Origin: Kitasatospora sp. SolWspMP-SS2h
Lineage (GTDB): Bacteria > Actinomycetota > Actinomycetes > Streptomycetales > Streptomycetaceae
DNA length: 64,000 nt
NCBI RefSeq assembly: GCF_003259315.1
Contig: NZ_QLLT01000012.1
Span: 62,001 to 126,000, forward strand
Reading direction: 5' to 3'
Part shown: piece by piece, positions 33,482 to 43,176 of the stretch
Layout of the letters: each line of letters starts with the position of its first letter
How positions within the stretch are numbered: the first letter of the stretch is position 1
Position numbers and translations under genes: made by a program
Notes under the pieces: model-generated
The model's input: the letters and a program-made list of their open reading frames with translations, nothing else
Databases searched by the model: none
Told to the model about the DNA's origin: nothing

Positions 33482-34297
33482 TCAACCGCGCAGCCCGCCC
33501 CCGAGCAGCAGCAGGCCGAGCGCCAGCGCCGCCGCCGCGATCACCGCCAGGAAGGGGGCGCGGCTGCGGGGCGGGGCGAGCAGGGTGGCCAGGGCGGGCG
33601 GGGCGGTGACGGCGAGGGCGGGCCAGCCGGGGGCGAGCAGCAGGGCGGCGGCGGTCGCGGCGAGGACGGCGACGGCCGCCGAGGCGCGGCGGCCCATCCG
33701 CTGGGGCAGGCCGCGGATGCCGGCGGCGCGGTCCGCGACCAGGTCGGGCAGCACGTTGGCGAAGTGCCCGGCGACACCGAGCAGCGCGCCCGCACCGAGC
33801 ACCCCGGGGGCGGGCCACGGCCGTCCGGGCAGGGCGAGCGTCACGAACGCCGGCAGCAGCGCGAAGGCCACCGCGTACGGGAGCCAGGACCAGACGGTCG
33901 CCTTCAGCCGCAGGTTGTACGCCCAGCCCGCGGCCACCGCCGCCAGGTGGACCGCCGCCGCGGCCACCCCGCAGGCCGCCGAGAGCAGCACGCAGCAGAC
34001 CACCGCCCAGCGGGTGGCCCCGGCGACCTGCCCCGCCGTCACCTCCGCCGCGGCGAGCGGCTTGTCGGGCCGCCCCGCGTCCGCGTCCCGCCGCCGGTCG
34101 ATCAGGTCGTTGCTCCAGCCGATCGACAGCTGCCCGGCGGCGACCGCACCGGCGGTGAGCACCGTGCCGAGCGCGCCGCGCCCGGCCTCCGCGGCCATCG
34201 CGGCGGCCAGGGCGGTCACGGCGGCGGAGGGCGCGGGGTGGCAGGCGCGCAGCAGCGCCCCCATCCGGGCCCGGGACACCACCGCTGCGCTGCTCAC
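33482..34297 (-). CDS. UbiA-family prenyltransferase
   Basis: A 271-residue integral membrane protein with about eight hydrophobic helices. The first Asp-rich motif, NDLIDRRRDADAGRPDKPL (about residues 62-80), matches N-D-x2-D-x4-D of UbiA enzymes; the second, DLVADRAAGIRGLPQRMG (about 178-195), matches D-x3-D. These bind prenyl diphosphate through Mg. It is divergent from the type III PKS operon, the arrangement expected if it prenylates the phenolic product or a quinone derived from it. The GTG start at 34297 gives the conventional N-terminus; the ribosome site is poor. Confidence 0.9.
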   Translation of the reverse strand: MSSAAVVSRARMGALLRACHPAPSAAVTALAAAMAAEAGRGALGTVLTAGAVAAGQLSIGWSNDLIDRRRDADAGRPDKPLAAAEVTAGQVAGATRWAVVCCVLLSAACGVAAAAVHLAAVAAGWAYNLRLKATVWSWLPYAVAFALLPAFVTLALPGRPWPAPGVLGAGALLGVAGHFANVLPDLVADRAAGIRGLPQRMGRRASAAVAVLAATAAALLLAPGWPALAVTAPPALATLLAPPRSRAPFLAVIAAAALALGLLLLGGGLRG

Positions 34298-34845
34298 ACC
34301 GGCCAGGCTAGGCGGTGCGCGGCGGATCGCCGCCGAGGACATGAGCGAATCGTCAAGATCCGCCCTGGGAAAGGCGGTTCACCCGCCCGGCGCGGCCCGG
34401 CGGATGACACACTCCCCCGGCCCGTCCACGGCCGCCCGAGCCCGCTCAGGCCCGCCCGCGGAAGGAGGACCCGGCGGCGCGGAGCCCCGGCCCCGGCGCT
34501 GCCCCGCCGACCGCCCGGCTGCTGCCGCCACCGCCACCGCCACCGCTGCCGCTGCCGCGCCGCGCCCGGCGGGCGGGCGGGCGGCCGGTGACCGGGCGGC
34601 GGCCCCGGGTGCGGGTCGTCGGTGCGGTGCTGCTGACGCTCCGGCCGCACCCGCCCGTCGGCACGCACCACCCGCCGGCCCGCTCCCCCCTCGCCCCACG
34701 GCTCCGTCGTCCCCGCCCGCGGGTTGGTCCCGCCGGCAGTGGCGGCCCGCGACCGGGCCCCGGAGTTGACGCTCCGTCACCGACCGGGACGCGCCCGGCC
34801 GGGCGAATTGCCCGGTTCTCTCCGGATCTTCCCTATTCTGGGCCG
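34298..34845. other. 548-bp divergent intergenic region
   Basis: Lies between UbiA and the type III PKS gene. It contains a CCGCCA/CCGCTG triplet-type repeat at about 34519-34559 and a TATTCT -10-like element at 34834-34839, only 6 bp before the PKS GTG. With no ribosome site there, a leaderless PKS mRNA is plausible. No credible coding frame. Confidence 0.5.
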
Positions 34846-35910
34846 GTGACGCGGATCGCGGCTGTGCACGGAGTGCTCCCGGCCCACCGCTACGGGCAGC
34901 GGGAGTTGGCCGGAGCGGTGGCGGCGCTGCGCCCGGGCGCCGGGCAGGCGGGGGCGTTGGCGGAGCGGTTCTTCGCGGGGTCGGGGGTGGAGTTCCGGCA
35001 CCTGGCGTTCCCGCTGGAGCGCTACCCGGAGCTGGGCGGTTTCGGCCGGGCCAACGACGCCTGGCTGACGGCCGCCGCCGAACTCGCCGAGCGGGCCGCC
35101 GCGCAGGCCCTGGACGAGGCCGAAATCCCCTCCCAGCGGGTCGACTTCGTGGTCTCCACCACGGTCACGGGCATCGCGGTCCCGTCCCTGGAGGCCCGGT
35201 TGGCGTCCCGGCTGGGGCTGCGCGAGGACGTCCGGCGGCTGCCGCTGTTCGGGCTGGGCTGCGCGGGCGGGGCGGCGGGGGTCGCGGCGGTGGACGACCT
35301 GCTGGCGGGCCGTCCGGACGGGGTGGCGCTGCTGCTGGCCACCGAGCTGTGCTCGCTGACGCTCCGGCGCGCCGACACCTCGGCGGCGAACCTGCTGGCC
35401 ACGGCCCTGTTCGGGGACGGCGCGGGCGCGCTGGTCGCGGTCGGCGACGCGGCCGGTGCCGCGCTCGGCTGCGCGGGGCCCGAGGTGGTGGCGACCCGCA
35501 GCCGGCTGTACCCGGGCACCGAGCGGCTGCTCGGCTGGGAGGTCGGCGACTCCGGGTTCGGCATCCTGCTGGGCGCCGAACTCCCCGAGCTGGTACGGCT
35601 GCACGTGGGCGAGGAGGTGGCGTCCTTCCTGGCCGCGCACGACCTCAAGCCGGGCGATGTGACGGCCTGGATCTGCCACCCGGGCGGCCCCCGGGTGCTG
35701 GACGTGCTGGAGGAGGAACTCGGCCTGCCCGCCACCGCGCTGGCCCCGAGCCGGGCCTCGCTGGCGCGCTGCGGCAACCTCTCCTCGGCGTCCGTGCTGC
35801 ACATCCTGCGGGACGTGCTCGCGGCCGGCCCGCCGCCGCCCGGCTCGTACGGGCTGATGCTGGCGCTCGGGCCCGGCTTCGCCTCCGAACTCGTCCTCCT
35901 GCGCTGGTAG
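34846..35910 (+). CDS. srsA: Type III polyketide synthase (alkylresorcinol-synthase-like)
   Basis: A 354-residue chalcone-synthase-fold enzyme that condenses malonyl-CoA onto an acyl starter and cyclises the chain. The Cys-His-Asn triad is present: Cys in FGLGCAGGAAG (about residue 138), His in WICHPGGPRVL (about 278) and Asn in CGNLSSASVLHIL (about 311). The following methyltransferase and flavin hydroxylase reproduce the order of the srsABC phenolic-lipid operon of Streptomyces griseus. An alkylresorcinol or alkylpyrone product is therefore likely. GTG start with no ribosome site, probably leaderless. Confidence 0.93.
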   Translation: MTRIAAVHGVLPAHRYGQRELAGAVAALRPGAGQAGALAERFFAGSGVEFRHLAFPLERYPELGGFGRANDAWLTAAAELAERAAAQALDEAEIPSQRVDFVVSTTVTGIAVPSLEARLASRLGLREDVRRLPLFGLGCAGGAAGVAAVDDLLAGRPDGVALLLATELCSLTLRRADTSAANLLATALFGDGAGALVAVGDAAGAALGCAGPEVVATRSRLYPGTERLLGWEVGDSGFGILLGAELPELVRLHVGEEVASFLAAHDLKPGDVTAWICHPGGPRVLDVLEEELGLPATALAPSRASLARCGNLSSASVLHILRDVLAAGPPPPGSYGLMLALGPGFASELVLLRW

Positions 35911-35916
35911 TCGAAG

Positions 35917-36435
35917 ATGATCCCCTACACCGTCCTGATCGCGCTGGTCGCCGTGGAGCGGCTGGCGGAACTGCTGGTCGCCCGCCGCAACGCCGTCTGG
36001 AGCCTGGCCCGGGGCGGCGTCGAGTACGGGCGGGGGCACTACCCGGCGATGGTGGTGCTGCACACCGCGCTGCTGGCCGGCTGCCTGCTCGAAGTCCGGT
36101 ACGCGGGGCGGCCGTTCCTGCCCGCGCTGGGCTGGCCGATGCTGGCGCTGGCGCTGGGCGCGCAGGGGCTGCGCTGGTGGTGCATCCGGACGCTGGGGCC
36201 GCGCTGGAACACCCGGGTGATCGTGGTGCCGGGCCTGCCGCTGGTCTCCGGCGGCCCGTACCGGTGGCTGCGGCACCCCAACTACCTGGCGGTGGTGGTC
36301 GAGGGCTTCGCGCTGCCGCTGGTGCACACCGCGTGGGCCACCGCGCTCTGCTTCACGGTGCTGGACGCCTGGCTGCTGGCCACCCGGCTGCGCTGCGAGG
36401 ACGCCGCGCTGACCCGCTGCCGGGTGGCCGGGTGA
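35917..36435 (+). CDS. srsB: Isoprenylcysteine-carboxyl-methyltransferase-family protein (SrsB-like)
   Basis: A 172-residue membrane protein with about five helices. The C-terminal GPYRWLRHPNYLAVVVEGFALPLV block is the ICMT/PEMT SAM-binding signature. In srs-type operons this protein methylates a phenolic hydroxyl of the alkylresorcinol. It starts 6 bp after the PKS stop, and its own stop overlaps the start of the flavoprotein gene (GTGA), so the three are one operon. Confidence 0.9.
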   Translation: MIPYTVLIALVAVERLAELLVARRNAVWSLARGGVEYGRGHYPAMVVLHTALLAGCLLEVRYAGRPFLPALGWPMLALALGAQGLRWWCIRTLGPRWNTRVIVVPGLPLVSGGPYRWLRHPNYLAVVVEGFALPLVHTAWATALCFTVLDAWLLATRLRCEDAALTRCRVAG

Positions 36436-37460
36436 TCGACCTGCTGGTGGTCGGCGGCGGCCCGGCCGGGCTGGCCACCGCGATCCACGCCGCCCGCGCG
36501 GGGCTGGCCACCACCGTCCTGGAGCCGCGGCCGACGCCGATCGACAAGGCGTGCGGCGAGGGCCTGATGCCGGGCGCGGTGCGGGCCCTGGAGCGGCTGG
36601 GCGTCGAGGTCGGGGGCCGCCCGTTCGCGGGCATCCGCTACCTGTCCGCGGACGGCGCCCGCACCGCCGAGGCCCGCTTCCGCACCGGGCACGGCCTGGG
36701 CGTGCGCCGCACCGCCCTGCACGCCGCGCTCGCCGCCCGCGCCGAACAGCTCGGCGTCCACCGCCGCACCGCCCGGGCCGACGGCCTGCGGCTGGGCCAA
36801 GACTCGATCACCGTCGGCGAGTTGACCGCCCGCCACCTGGTCGCGGCGGACGGCCTGCACTCCCCCGTCCGCCGCGCGCTCGGCCTGCACCTGCCCGCCC
36901 CCGGTCGGCACCCGGCCAGGTACGGGCAGCGGCGGCACTTCGCGGTCCGGCCGTGGAGCGACCTGGTCGAGGTGCACTGGTCGCGGCACGCCGAGGCGTA
37001 CGTCACGCCGGTCGCGGACGGGACGGTCGGGGTCGCCGTGCTCGGCACCGCCCGCCTCCCGTTCGACCGCCAACTCGCCTCCTTCCCGGCCCTGCTGGAC
37101 CGCCTCGGCGACGCCCCGGCCGGCCCGGTCCGGGGCGCGGGCCCCCTGCGGCAGCGGGCCGGGGCCCGGGTGCACGGCCGGGTCCTGCTGGTCGGCGACG
37201 CGGCCGGCTACCTGGACGCCCTGACCGGCGAGGGCGTCGCCCTCGCCCTGGCCTCCGCCGAGGCCGCCGTCCGCTGCCTCACCACCGGCCGCCCCGCCGC
37301 CTACGAACGCGCCTGGCACCGCGCCACCCGCCCCTACCGCTTCCTCACCTCCGCCCTCCTGACCACCCGCCACCACCCCTGGCTGGGCCCCCGCATCGTC
37401 CCCCTCGCCGCCACCCTCCCCCCGCTCTTCCGCACCGCCGTCAACCTCCTGGCCCGCTGA
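36432..37460 (+). CDS. srsC: FAD-dependent monooxygenase (SrsC-like)
   Basis: A 342-residue class A flavoprotein: LLVVGGGPAGLATAIHAARAG at the N-terminus, a DG motif in LVAADGLHSPVRRALG, and the GD motif in VLLVGDAAGYLDALTGEGV. The GxGEGLMPGAV sequence near residue 42 is shared with geranylgeranyl-reductase-like relatives. By operon position it would hydroxylate the phenolic lipid ring to give a quinol/quinone, as SrsC does. GTG start inside the ICMT stop. Confidence 0.9.
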   Translation: MIDLLVVGGGPAGLATAIHAARAGLATTVLEPRPTPIDKACGEGLMPGAVRALERLGVEVGGRPFAGIRYLSADGARTAEARFRTGHGLGVRRTALHAALAARAEQLGVHRRTARADGLRLGQDSITVGELTARHLVAADGLHSPVRRALGLHLPAPGRHPARYGQRRHFAVRPWSDLVEVHWSRHAEAYVTPVADGTVGVAVLGTARLPFDRQLASFPALLDRLGDAPAGPVRGAGPLRQRAGARVHGRVLLVGDAAGYLDALTGEGVALALASAEAAVRCLTTGRPAAYERAWHRATRPYRFLTSALLTTRHHPWLGPRIVPLAATLPPLFRTAVNLLAR

Positions 37461-37576
37461 CCCGGACCGGGCCGACGGGTCGGGCGGCCTGCCCGGGGAA
37501 CCGCCCTTCGCACCGGACCGGCGACGCGGGGTGACGCCGACGGGCCGTTGGGCGGGGGGCGCGGGACACTGGGGGT

Positions 37577-37810
37577 ATGAGCGAGTCCGGAGACATATTC
37601 CGCCCGCCGGTCGTGGTCCGCCCGCCGACCCGCGGGGTGCGGTCGTACCGGCGGGTGGAGATCTACGGGCGGACGGTGGGGCGGGCGACCGGGCCGGAGG
37701 AGGTGGTGGAGCTGATCCGGCGGGCGGGGGTCGCGGAGCCGGACCTGGACGATCCGGACCTGGTGGGGTGGCGAGGCGGGGACCGGACGGTGTGGGGGCG
37801 GGCGGTGTGA
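37577..37810 (+). CDS. Small conserved hypothetical protein
   Basis: A 77-residue soluble protein beginning MSESGDIFRPPVVVRPP, with a basic middle (RSYRRVEIYGRTVGRA) and an acidic helical end (EEVVELIRRAGV...DLDDPDLVGW). The opening is reminiscent of small Streptomyces proteins of unknown function. An ATG with GGGGG upstream. No function can be assigned. It is convergent with the LysR gene, with 15 bp between stops. Confidence 0.7.
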   Translation: MSESGDIFRPPVVVRPPTRGVRSYRRVEIYGRTVGRATGPEEVVELIRRAGVAEPDLDDPDLVGWRGGDRTVWGRAV

Positions 37811-37825
37811 GGCGGTCGTGGCGGG

Positions 37826-38704
37826 TCAGGGGGCGGGGAGGGCGCGGAGGTAGGCGCGGACCGCTCCGGAGGTCTCGTCGGGGCGGCCGATAACCAGCAG
37901 GTCCGGCCCCGGTGCGGTTCCGTGCAGGGGGCGGTAGACGAGGCCGGGCAGGGTGATCCGTTCGGTGGCGGCGGGGACGAGGGCCACGCCGGCGCCGGCC
38001 GAGGCGAGGGCGAGGACACCGAGGGTGCTGCCGACCACCCGGACCCGGGCGCGGTCCTGCTCGGCGGCGGGCCGGATCCGGGACAGGACGGTCTCGTCCT
38101 CCTCGCGGCCGGCGAAGACGATGAGGTCGTGGGCGGCCAGCGCGGCGGCGGTGACCGTGGCGGCGGAGGCCAGTTCGTGGTCGGAGCGCAGGGCGACGGA
38201 GAGCGGGGTGGGCGCGCGGCGGACGACCCGCAGGCCGTCGGCGTCGCCGAGGGCGAGGTCGGGGCAGTAGCCGAGGTCGAGCGTGCCGTCGCGCACCGCC
38301 TGGACCTGGGCGGCGGGCGGGAGCTCGGTCAGGGCGAGTCCGACCCGGGGGTGGGCCAGCCGGAAGCCGTGCAGGTCGTCGGGGAGGACGCCCTGGAGGA
38401 CGGCGACGCCGGAGAAGCCGATCCGCACCGTCCCGGTCTCGCCGCGCACGGACTGCCGGGCGGTCCGCAGGGCCCGGTCGGCCTGGGCCAGGGTGCGGCG
38501 GGCCGCGGGGAGCAGCAGTTCGCCGGCCTCGGTGAGTTCGACGCTCCGGCTGGTCCTGGTGAACAGCCGCCCGCCCACCTCGCGCTCCAGGGCCTGCACC
38601 TGAGCGCTGAGGGTGGACTGGGTGACGTTCAGCCGGGCGGCGGCCCGGCCGAAGTGCCGCTCGTCGGCGACGGCGACGAAGTAGCGCAGGTGCCGCAGTT
38701 CCAC
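37826..38704 (-). CDS. LysR-family transcriptional regulator
   Basis: A 292-residue LysR protein. The N-terminal helix-turn-helix VELRHLRYFVAVADERHFGRAAARLNVTQSTLSAQVQALE-type block is followed by a periplasmic-binding-protein-like effector domain. It is divergent from the SnoaL-like gene, with 88 bp between the two starts, so it probably controls that gene and itself. The GTG start was chosen because it begins the standard LysR N-terminus. Effector unknown. Confidence 0.93.
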   Translation of the reverse strand: MELRHLRYFVAVADERHFGRAAARLNVTQSTLSAQVQALEREVGGRLFTRTSRSVELTEAGELLLPAARRTLAQADRALRTARQSVRGETGTVRIGFSGVAVLQGVLPDDLHGFRLAHPRVGLALTELPPAAQVQAVRDGTLDLGYCPDLALGDADGLRVVRRAPTPLSVALRSDHELASAATVTAAALAAHDLIVFAGREEDETVLSRIRPAAEQDRARVRVVGSTLGVLALASAGAGVALVPAATERITLPGLVYRPLHGTAPGPDLLVIGRPDETSGAVRAYLRALPAP

Positions 38705-38732
38705 GGCCCGCCCTCCCGTCCATCGTCCGCGG

Positions 38733-38746
38733 CGATCGTTCGATCG
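38733..38746. promoter_or_regulatory. Candidate LysR operator
   Basis: CGATCG-TT-CGATCG lies in the 88-bp LysR/SnoaL divergent promoter, within an AT-richer patch that also contains TATCTTTCGGTTGGATCTATC. Position and symmetry suit a LysR binding site. Confidence 0.5.
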
Positions 38747-38792
38747 TATCTTTCGGTTGGATCTATCGCTCTCCGGAGCGAAGACTGGACGC

Positions 38793-39386
38793 GTGAACGC
38801 GACACTCCAGGACCGACAGGACATCGCCGACCTCATGACCGGGTGGATCCACCGCGACCTGGGCGACTGGGAGCGGCTGAAGGACCTCTTCCACCCCGAC
38901 GGCCGGATCGAGATCACCTGGTTCGAGGGGCCGGCGCACGAGTTCGTCGACGCCTCCGCCCGGATGGGGGCCTCCGCCTTCCGCACCAAGCACCTGATCA
39001 CCGCGCCCGTGGTGGCCTTCTCCGCGGACGGCACCCGCGCCGTCAGCGAGACCAACGCCGTCATCATCGGCGAGAACACCGACCTCCGGCTCGGCTGCGA
39101 GGGCCACAACCGGTTCGTCGACCGCCTGGAGAAGCGGGACGGGGTGTGGCGGATCAGCGACCGCAAGAGCGTCTACGACTTCGCCTCGTTCACCTTCCCG
39201 GCCGGCCCCGTCGACATCGACCCGCGGGCGGTCGACCGGCACCCGCGGGAGTACGCGGCCCTCGCCTACCTGCTGGAGGCCACCGGCTACCCGGTGGGCC
39301 GGGTCTTCGCGACCCGGGGCAGCGAGCTGGAGCGCGACCTCAAGGAGTCCGCGACCGCCTGGCTGCACGAGCGGACGGACGGCTGA
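38793..39386 (+). CDS. SnoaL-like domain protein
   Basis: A 197-residue protein with an NTF2/SnoaL_4-like fold: DLMTGWIHRDLGDWERLKDLFHPDGRIEITWFEG near the N-terminus and VWRISDRKSVYDFASFTFPAG. Fold members include dehydratases, isomerases and hydroxylase-associated proteins acting on aromatic or polyketide substrates. The GTG start has CGGAG 13 bp upstream; an upstream ATG at 38757 would overlap the promoter. It is probably under control of the divergent LysR. Confidence 0.85.
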   Translation: MNATLQDRQDIADLMTGWIHRDLGDWERLKDLFHPDGRIEITWFEGPAHEFVDASARMGASAFRTKHLITAPVVAFSADGTRAVSETNAVIIGENTDLRLGCEGHNRFVDRLEKRDGVWRISDRKSVYDFASFTFPAGPVDIDPRAVDRHPREYAALAYLLEATGYPVGRVFATRGSELERDLKESATAWLHERTDG

Positions 39387-39757
39387 CGACCCGCCCGCCG
39401 CGCGCCACCGATCGCCACCGCGCGGGCCAGCGCGCACGAGGGACGCCGGACGACACGATCGGACCGCCCACCGTCGAGGTGGGCCCGGACCGCGCTGCCG
39501 GTGCCGGTGCCGGTGTCGCCGGTTCCGGCCGACCGGGTGGTCACGGACGCCCCCTCGGACGAGTGGTCCCCCTCCGGTGTCCACCCGCCCGGGCGAGGGG
39601 CGGATCGGGCGCGGGGGCAGGCGGGGAACGGGCCCGGGGTGGGCCTTCCGGGGCAACGGGGTCCCCCCTGGTGCGGAGCGGCCCGGCTCTGGAGTGGCCG
39701 GGCGGCGGTCGGCGGGAGTGGATGGTCTCCAGTGCCGCGCCGTCCCCTGGAGCCCCG
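39387..39757. other. 371-bp intergenic region upstream of the lipoprotein gene
   Basis: GC-rich with a short GCCGGT-type microsatellite at about 39497-39530. An in-frame ATG at 39722 precedes the chosen lipoprotein start. No convincing promoter or additional gene seen. Confidence 0.4.
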
Positions 39758-40678
39758 ATGCCCCGTACCCGCCGTGCTGCCGCCGCCCCGCTGTCCCGCA
39801 CCCGCCCCGCCTGCCGCAGGTGCCGCACCCGCCGGGCCGCCGTGGCCGTGGTGCTGTCGCTGTCCGTCCTCTCGGCCGCGGGGTGCTCGGCGTCCTCGGA
39901 CCCGAGCGCCCCGCCGGCCGCCGAGTCCTCGCCCGCCACCGCGGCGCCGGTCGCCGACGCGGGTCCGTCGGTGTCGGCGTTCGCCACCACGGTGGGCACC
40001 CGGGTGGCACTGGCCCGGGTGGGCAGCCTGGGCCCGCTCCTGGTGGACGACCAGGGCCGCACCCTGTACCTGTACGGCGCCGACACCTCGGTGCACGCGA
40101 CCTGCCTGGACGAGTGCGCGAAGTCCTGGCCGCCGGTGACCACCCCGGGTTTCCCGTCGGCCGGGCCCGGCGTGGACGACGGGCTGCTGGGCGCGGCGGC
40201 GCTGCCGGACGGGACGGCCCAGGTGCTGTACAAGGGCCACCCGCTGTACCGCTACACCGGCGACCACGGGCCGGGCGAGACCGCCGGGCACACGGTGGCG
40301 GGGCCGCAGGGCCCCTTCTACGCCGTCACCTCGCTGGGCGACCCGGTCGGCGTCGACATCGCCGCGCTGCGCGGCGCGGGGGGCGCGGTCCCGAGCCCGG
40401 GCGCGAGCGCGAGTGTCAGCACGGGGGCCGCCACCGGCGCGGGGGCCACGCCCGCACCGGACGCGACCACCGACCCGACGGCGTCCCCGACGACGCCCCA
40501 GGCGGACCCCGGCACCCAGACCCCGGCTGCGCAGACCCCGGCCACCCAGACACCCGCCACCCAGACACCCGCACTGGCCACCCAGGCCCCGGCCGACGGC
40601 TCGGGGGCCGCCCCCGCCGGTGGCGATCCGGCCGGTGGCGGCGCCCCGGTGGGCGGGGCGGGGTCGCAGCCGGGCTGA
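39758..40678 (+). CDS. Lipoprotein with Yx(FWY)xxD repeats and a Thr/Pro/Gln-rich tail
   Basis: A 306-residue exported lipoprotein. A basic N-terminus and hydrophobic helix end at the lipobox SAAGC. Two COG4315-type repeats follow (LYLYGADTSVHATCLDECAKSWPP and LYRYTGDHGPGETAGHTV), each with the Yx(FWY)xxD pattern. Then come about 95 residues of Thr/Pro/Gln/Ala low complexity with ATQTP repeats. It is probably surface-anchored with a flexible wall-spanning tail. Function of the repeat family is unproven. The ATG at 39758 has TGGAG upstream. Confidence 0.87.
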   Translation: MPRTRRAAAAPLSRTRPACRRCRTRRAAVAVVLSLSVLSAAGCSASSDPSAPPAAESSPATAAPVADAGPSVSAFATTVGTRVALARVGSLGPLLVDDQGRTLYLYGADTSVHATCLDECAKSWPPVTTPGFPSAGPGVDDGLLGAAALPDGTAQVLYKGHPLYRYTGDHGPGETAGHTVAGPQGPFYAVTSLGDPVGVDIAALRGAGGAVPSPGASASVSTGAATGAGATPAPDATTDPTASPTTPQADPGTQTPAAQTPATQTPATQTPALATQAPADGSGAAPAGGDPAGGGAPVGGAGSQPG

Positions 40679-40684
40679 GCCCAC

Positions 40685-40735
40685 GGTCGCGGAACGCCCG
40701 CCCGGGACGCCGTTCCGGGCGGGCGTTCCGCGACC
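40685..40735. terminator. 21-bp hairpin terminator
   Basis: Perfect arms 40685-40705 and 40715-40735 with a 9-base loop, 6 bp after the lipoprotein stop. Confidence 0.85.
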
Positions 40736-40813
40736 GGCCCTGCGGCCGTCCCCGCAACCGACCCCCGCAGCCGTCCCCGCGATCGCGTCCGTGGCCGGTT
40801 CCGTGGTCGCTCG

Positions 40814-40856
40814 TTGACAAGTGTCGTCGCCGGACCGATCCTAAGCAAGCGCTTAG
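40814..40856 (+). promoter_or_regulatory. TetR-controlled promoter A
   Basis: -35 TTGACA (40814-40819), 17-bp spacer and -10 GATCCT (40837-40842) are overlapped by the operator CTAAGCAAGCGCTTAG (40841-40856). The same operator, in the same orientation to an identically spaced promoter, lies before the SDR operon at 45.8 kb, next to a TetR gene. Confidence 0.82.
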
Positions 40857-40888
40857 TCAGTACGTCCCGACCCCTGCGAGGTGCCCCG

Positions 40889-41908
40889 ATGACCACCGCT
40901 GCTCCGCCCGGACTAGACCTGGAGAGGCTGCGCGCCCACCTGGACACCGCGCTGCCGGCGCCCGTCGCGGGGCCGCTCACGGCGCGGCTGTTCGAGGGCG
41001 GGCGGTCCAACCTGACGTACCTGGTCGAGGACGGTGCCTCCCGCTGGGTGCTGCGCCGTCCGCCGCTCGGGCACGTGCTGGCCACCGCGCACGACATGGC
41101 CCGCGAGTACCGGGTGCTGGGCGCGCTGGCCGGGACGGCGGTGCCGGTGCCGCGGCCGGTGCTGCTGGTCGAGGACACCGGGGTGATCGGCGCGCCGTTC
41201 TACCTGATGGAGTACGTGCCCGGCACCGCGCACCGGGACGCGAAGGCGCTGGCCACGCTCGGCGAGGACCGGGTGCACGCCCTGGGCGTGCGGCTGGTGG
41301 AGACCCTGGTCGCCCTGCACGCGCTGGACCCGGAGGCCGCGGGCCTGGCCGGCTTCGGCCGTCCCGAGGGCTTCCTGGAGCGCCAACTGCGGCGCTGGGG
41401 GAAGCAGTTGGACGCCTCCCGGAGCCGCGAGGTGCCGGGCGCGGACGAGCTGCACCGCCGCCTCGGCGAGACCCTGCCGGTCTCCCCCGCCCCGGCGCTG
41501 GTGCACGGCGACTACCGGCTGGACAACGTCCTGGTGGACGGCGAGGACCGGATCACCGCCGTCCTGGACTGGGAGATGTCCACCGTCGGCGACCCGCTCA
41601 CCGACCTGGGCCTGCTGGTGATGTACACCGAACTGGCCCGCCGCTTCGACGGGGTGCTCCCCGGCGCGGCCCTCGCCCCCGGCTTCCCGTCCACGGCCGA
41701 GCTGGTCCGCCGCTACGCGGAGGGCTCCGGCCGGGACGTCGCCGGGCTCGGCTGGTACGTCGCCTTCGCCTCGTTCAAGCTGGCGGTCGTGCTGGAGGGC
41801 ATCCACTTCCGCTACACCCAGGGCGGCACCGTCGGCGCGGGCTTCGACCGGGTCGGCGAACTCGTGCCGCTGTTCGTGGAGTTCGGGCTCGAATCGCTGG
41901 AGGGCTGA
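40889..41908 (+). CDS. APH-fold acyl-CoA kinase (ACAD10/11 kinase-domain homologue)
   Basis: A 339-residue aminoglycoside-phosphotransferase-fold protein. FEGGRSNLTYLVEDG is the nucleotide-loop region, HGDYRLDNVLV carries the catalytic Asp (about residue 210), and LDWEMSTVGDPLTDLGLL binds metal. It matches the N-terminal kinase domain of ACAD10/11 and LvaA, which phosphorylate 4-hydroxyacyl-CoAs. Its stop is 3 bp from the start of a matching dehydrogenase, so the bacterial pair is the split form of the fused animal enzyme. ATG at 40889 with GCGAGG upstream. Confidence 0.9.
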   Translation: MTTAAPPGLDLERLRAHLDTALPAPVAGPLTARLFEGGRSNLTYLVEDGASRWVLRRPPLGHVLATAHDMAREYRVLGALAGTAVPVPRPVLLVEDTGVIGAPFYLMEYVPGTAHRDAKALATLGEDRVHALGVRLVETLVALHALDPEAAGLAGFGRPEGFLERQLRRWGKQLDASRSREVPGADELHRRLGETLPVSPAPALVHGDYRLDNVLVDGEDRITAVLDWEMSTVGDPLTDLGLLVMYTELARRFDGVLPGAALAPGFPSTAELVRRYAEGSGRDVAGLGWYVAFASFKLAVVLEGIHFRYTQGGTVGAGFDRVGELVPLFVEFGLESLEG

Positions 41909-41911
41909 GGA

Positions 41912-43123
<1,212 letters not shown>

Positions 43124-43146
43124 GCGCAGGGGAGTGGGAGACCCGC

Positions 43147-43176
43147 TGACGGGGCCCCTCCCCAGGGGTCCCGTCA
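43147..43176. terminator. Bidirectional hairpin terminator
   Basis: TGACGGG...CCCGTCA with an inner CCCCT/AGGGG stem and a 4-base loop, one G-T pair. It separates the convergent dehydrogenase and quinone oxidoreductase genes and overlaps the latter's stop codon. Confidence 0.7.

Noticed and set aside
34298..34845. A gene in the UbiA/PKS spacer
   Set aside because: Only repetitive Arg/Pro/Ala frames without ribosome site or family.
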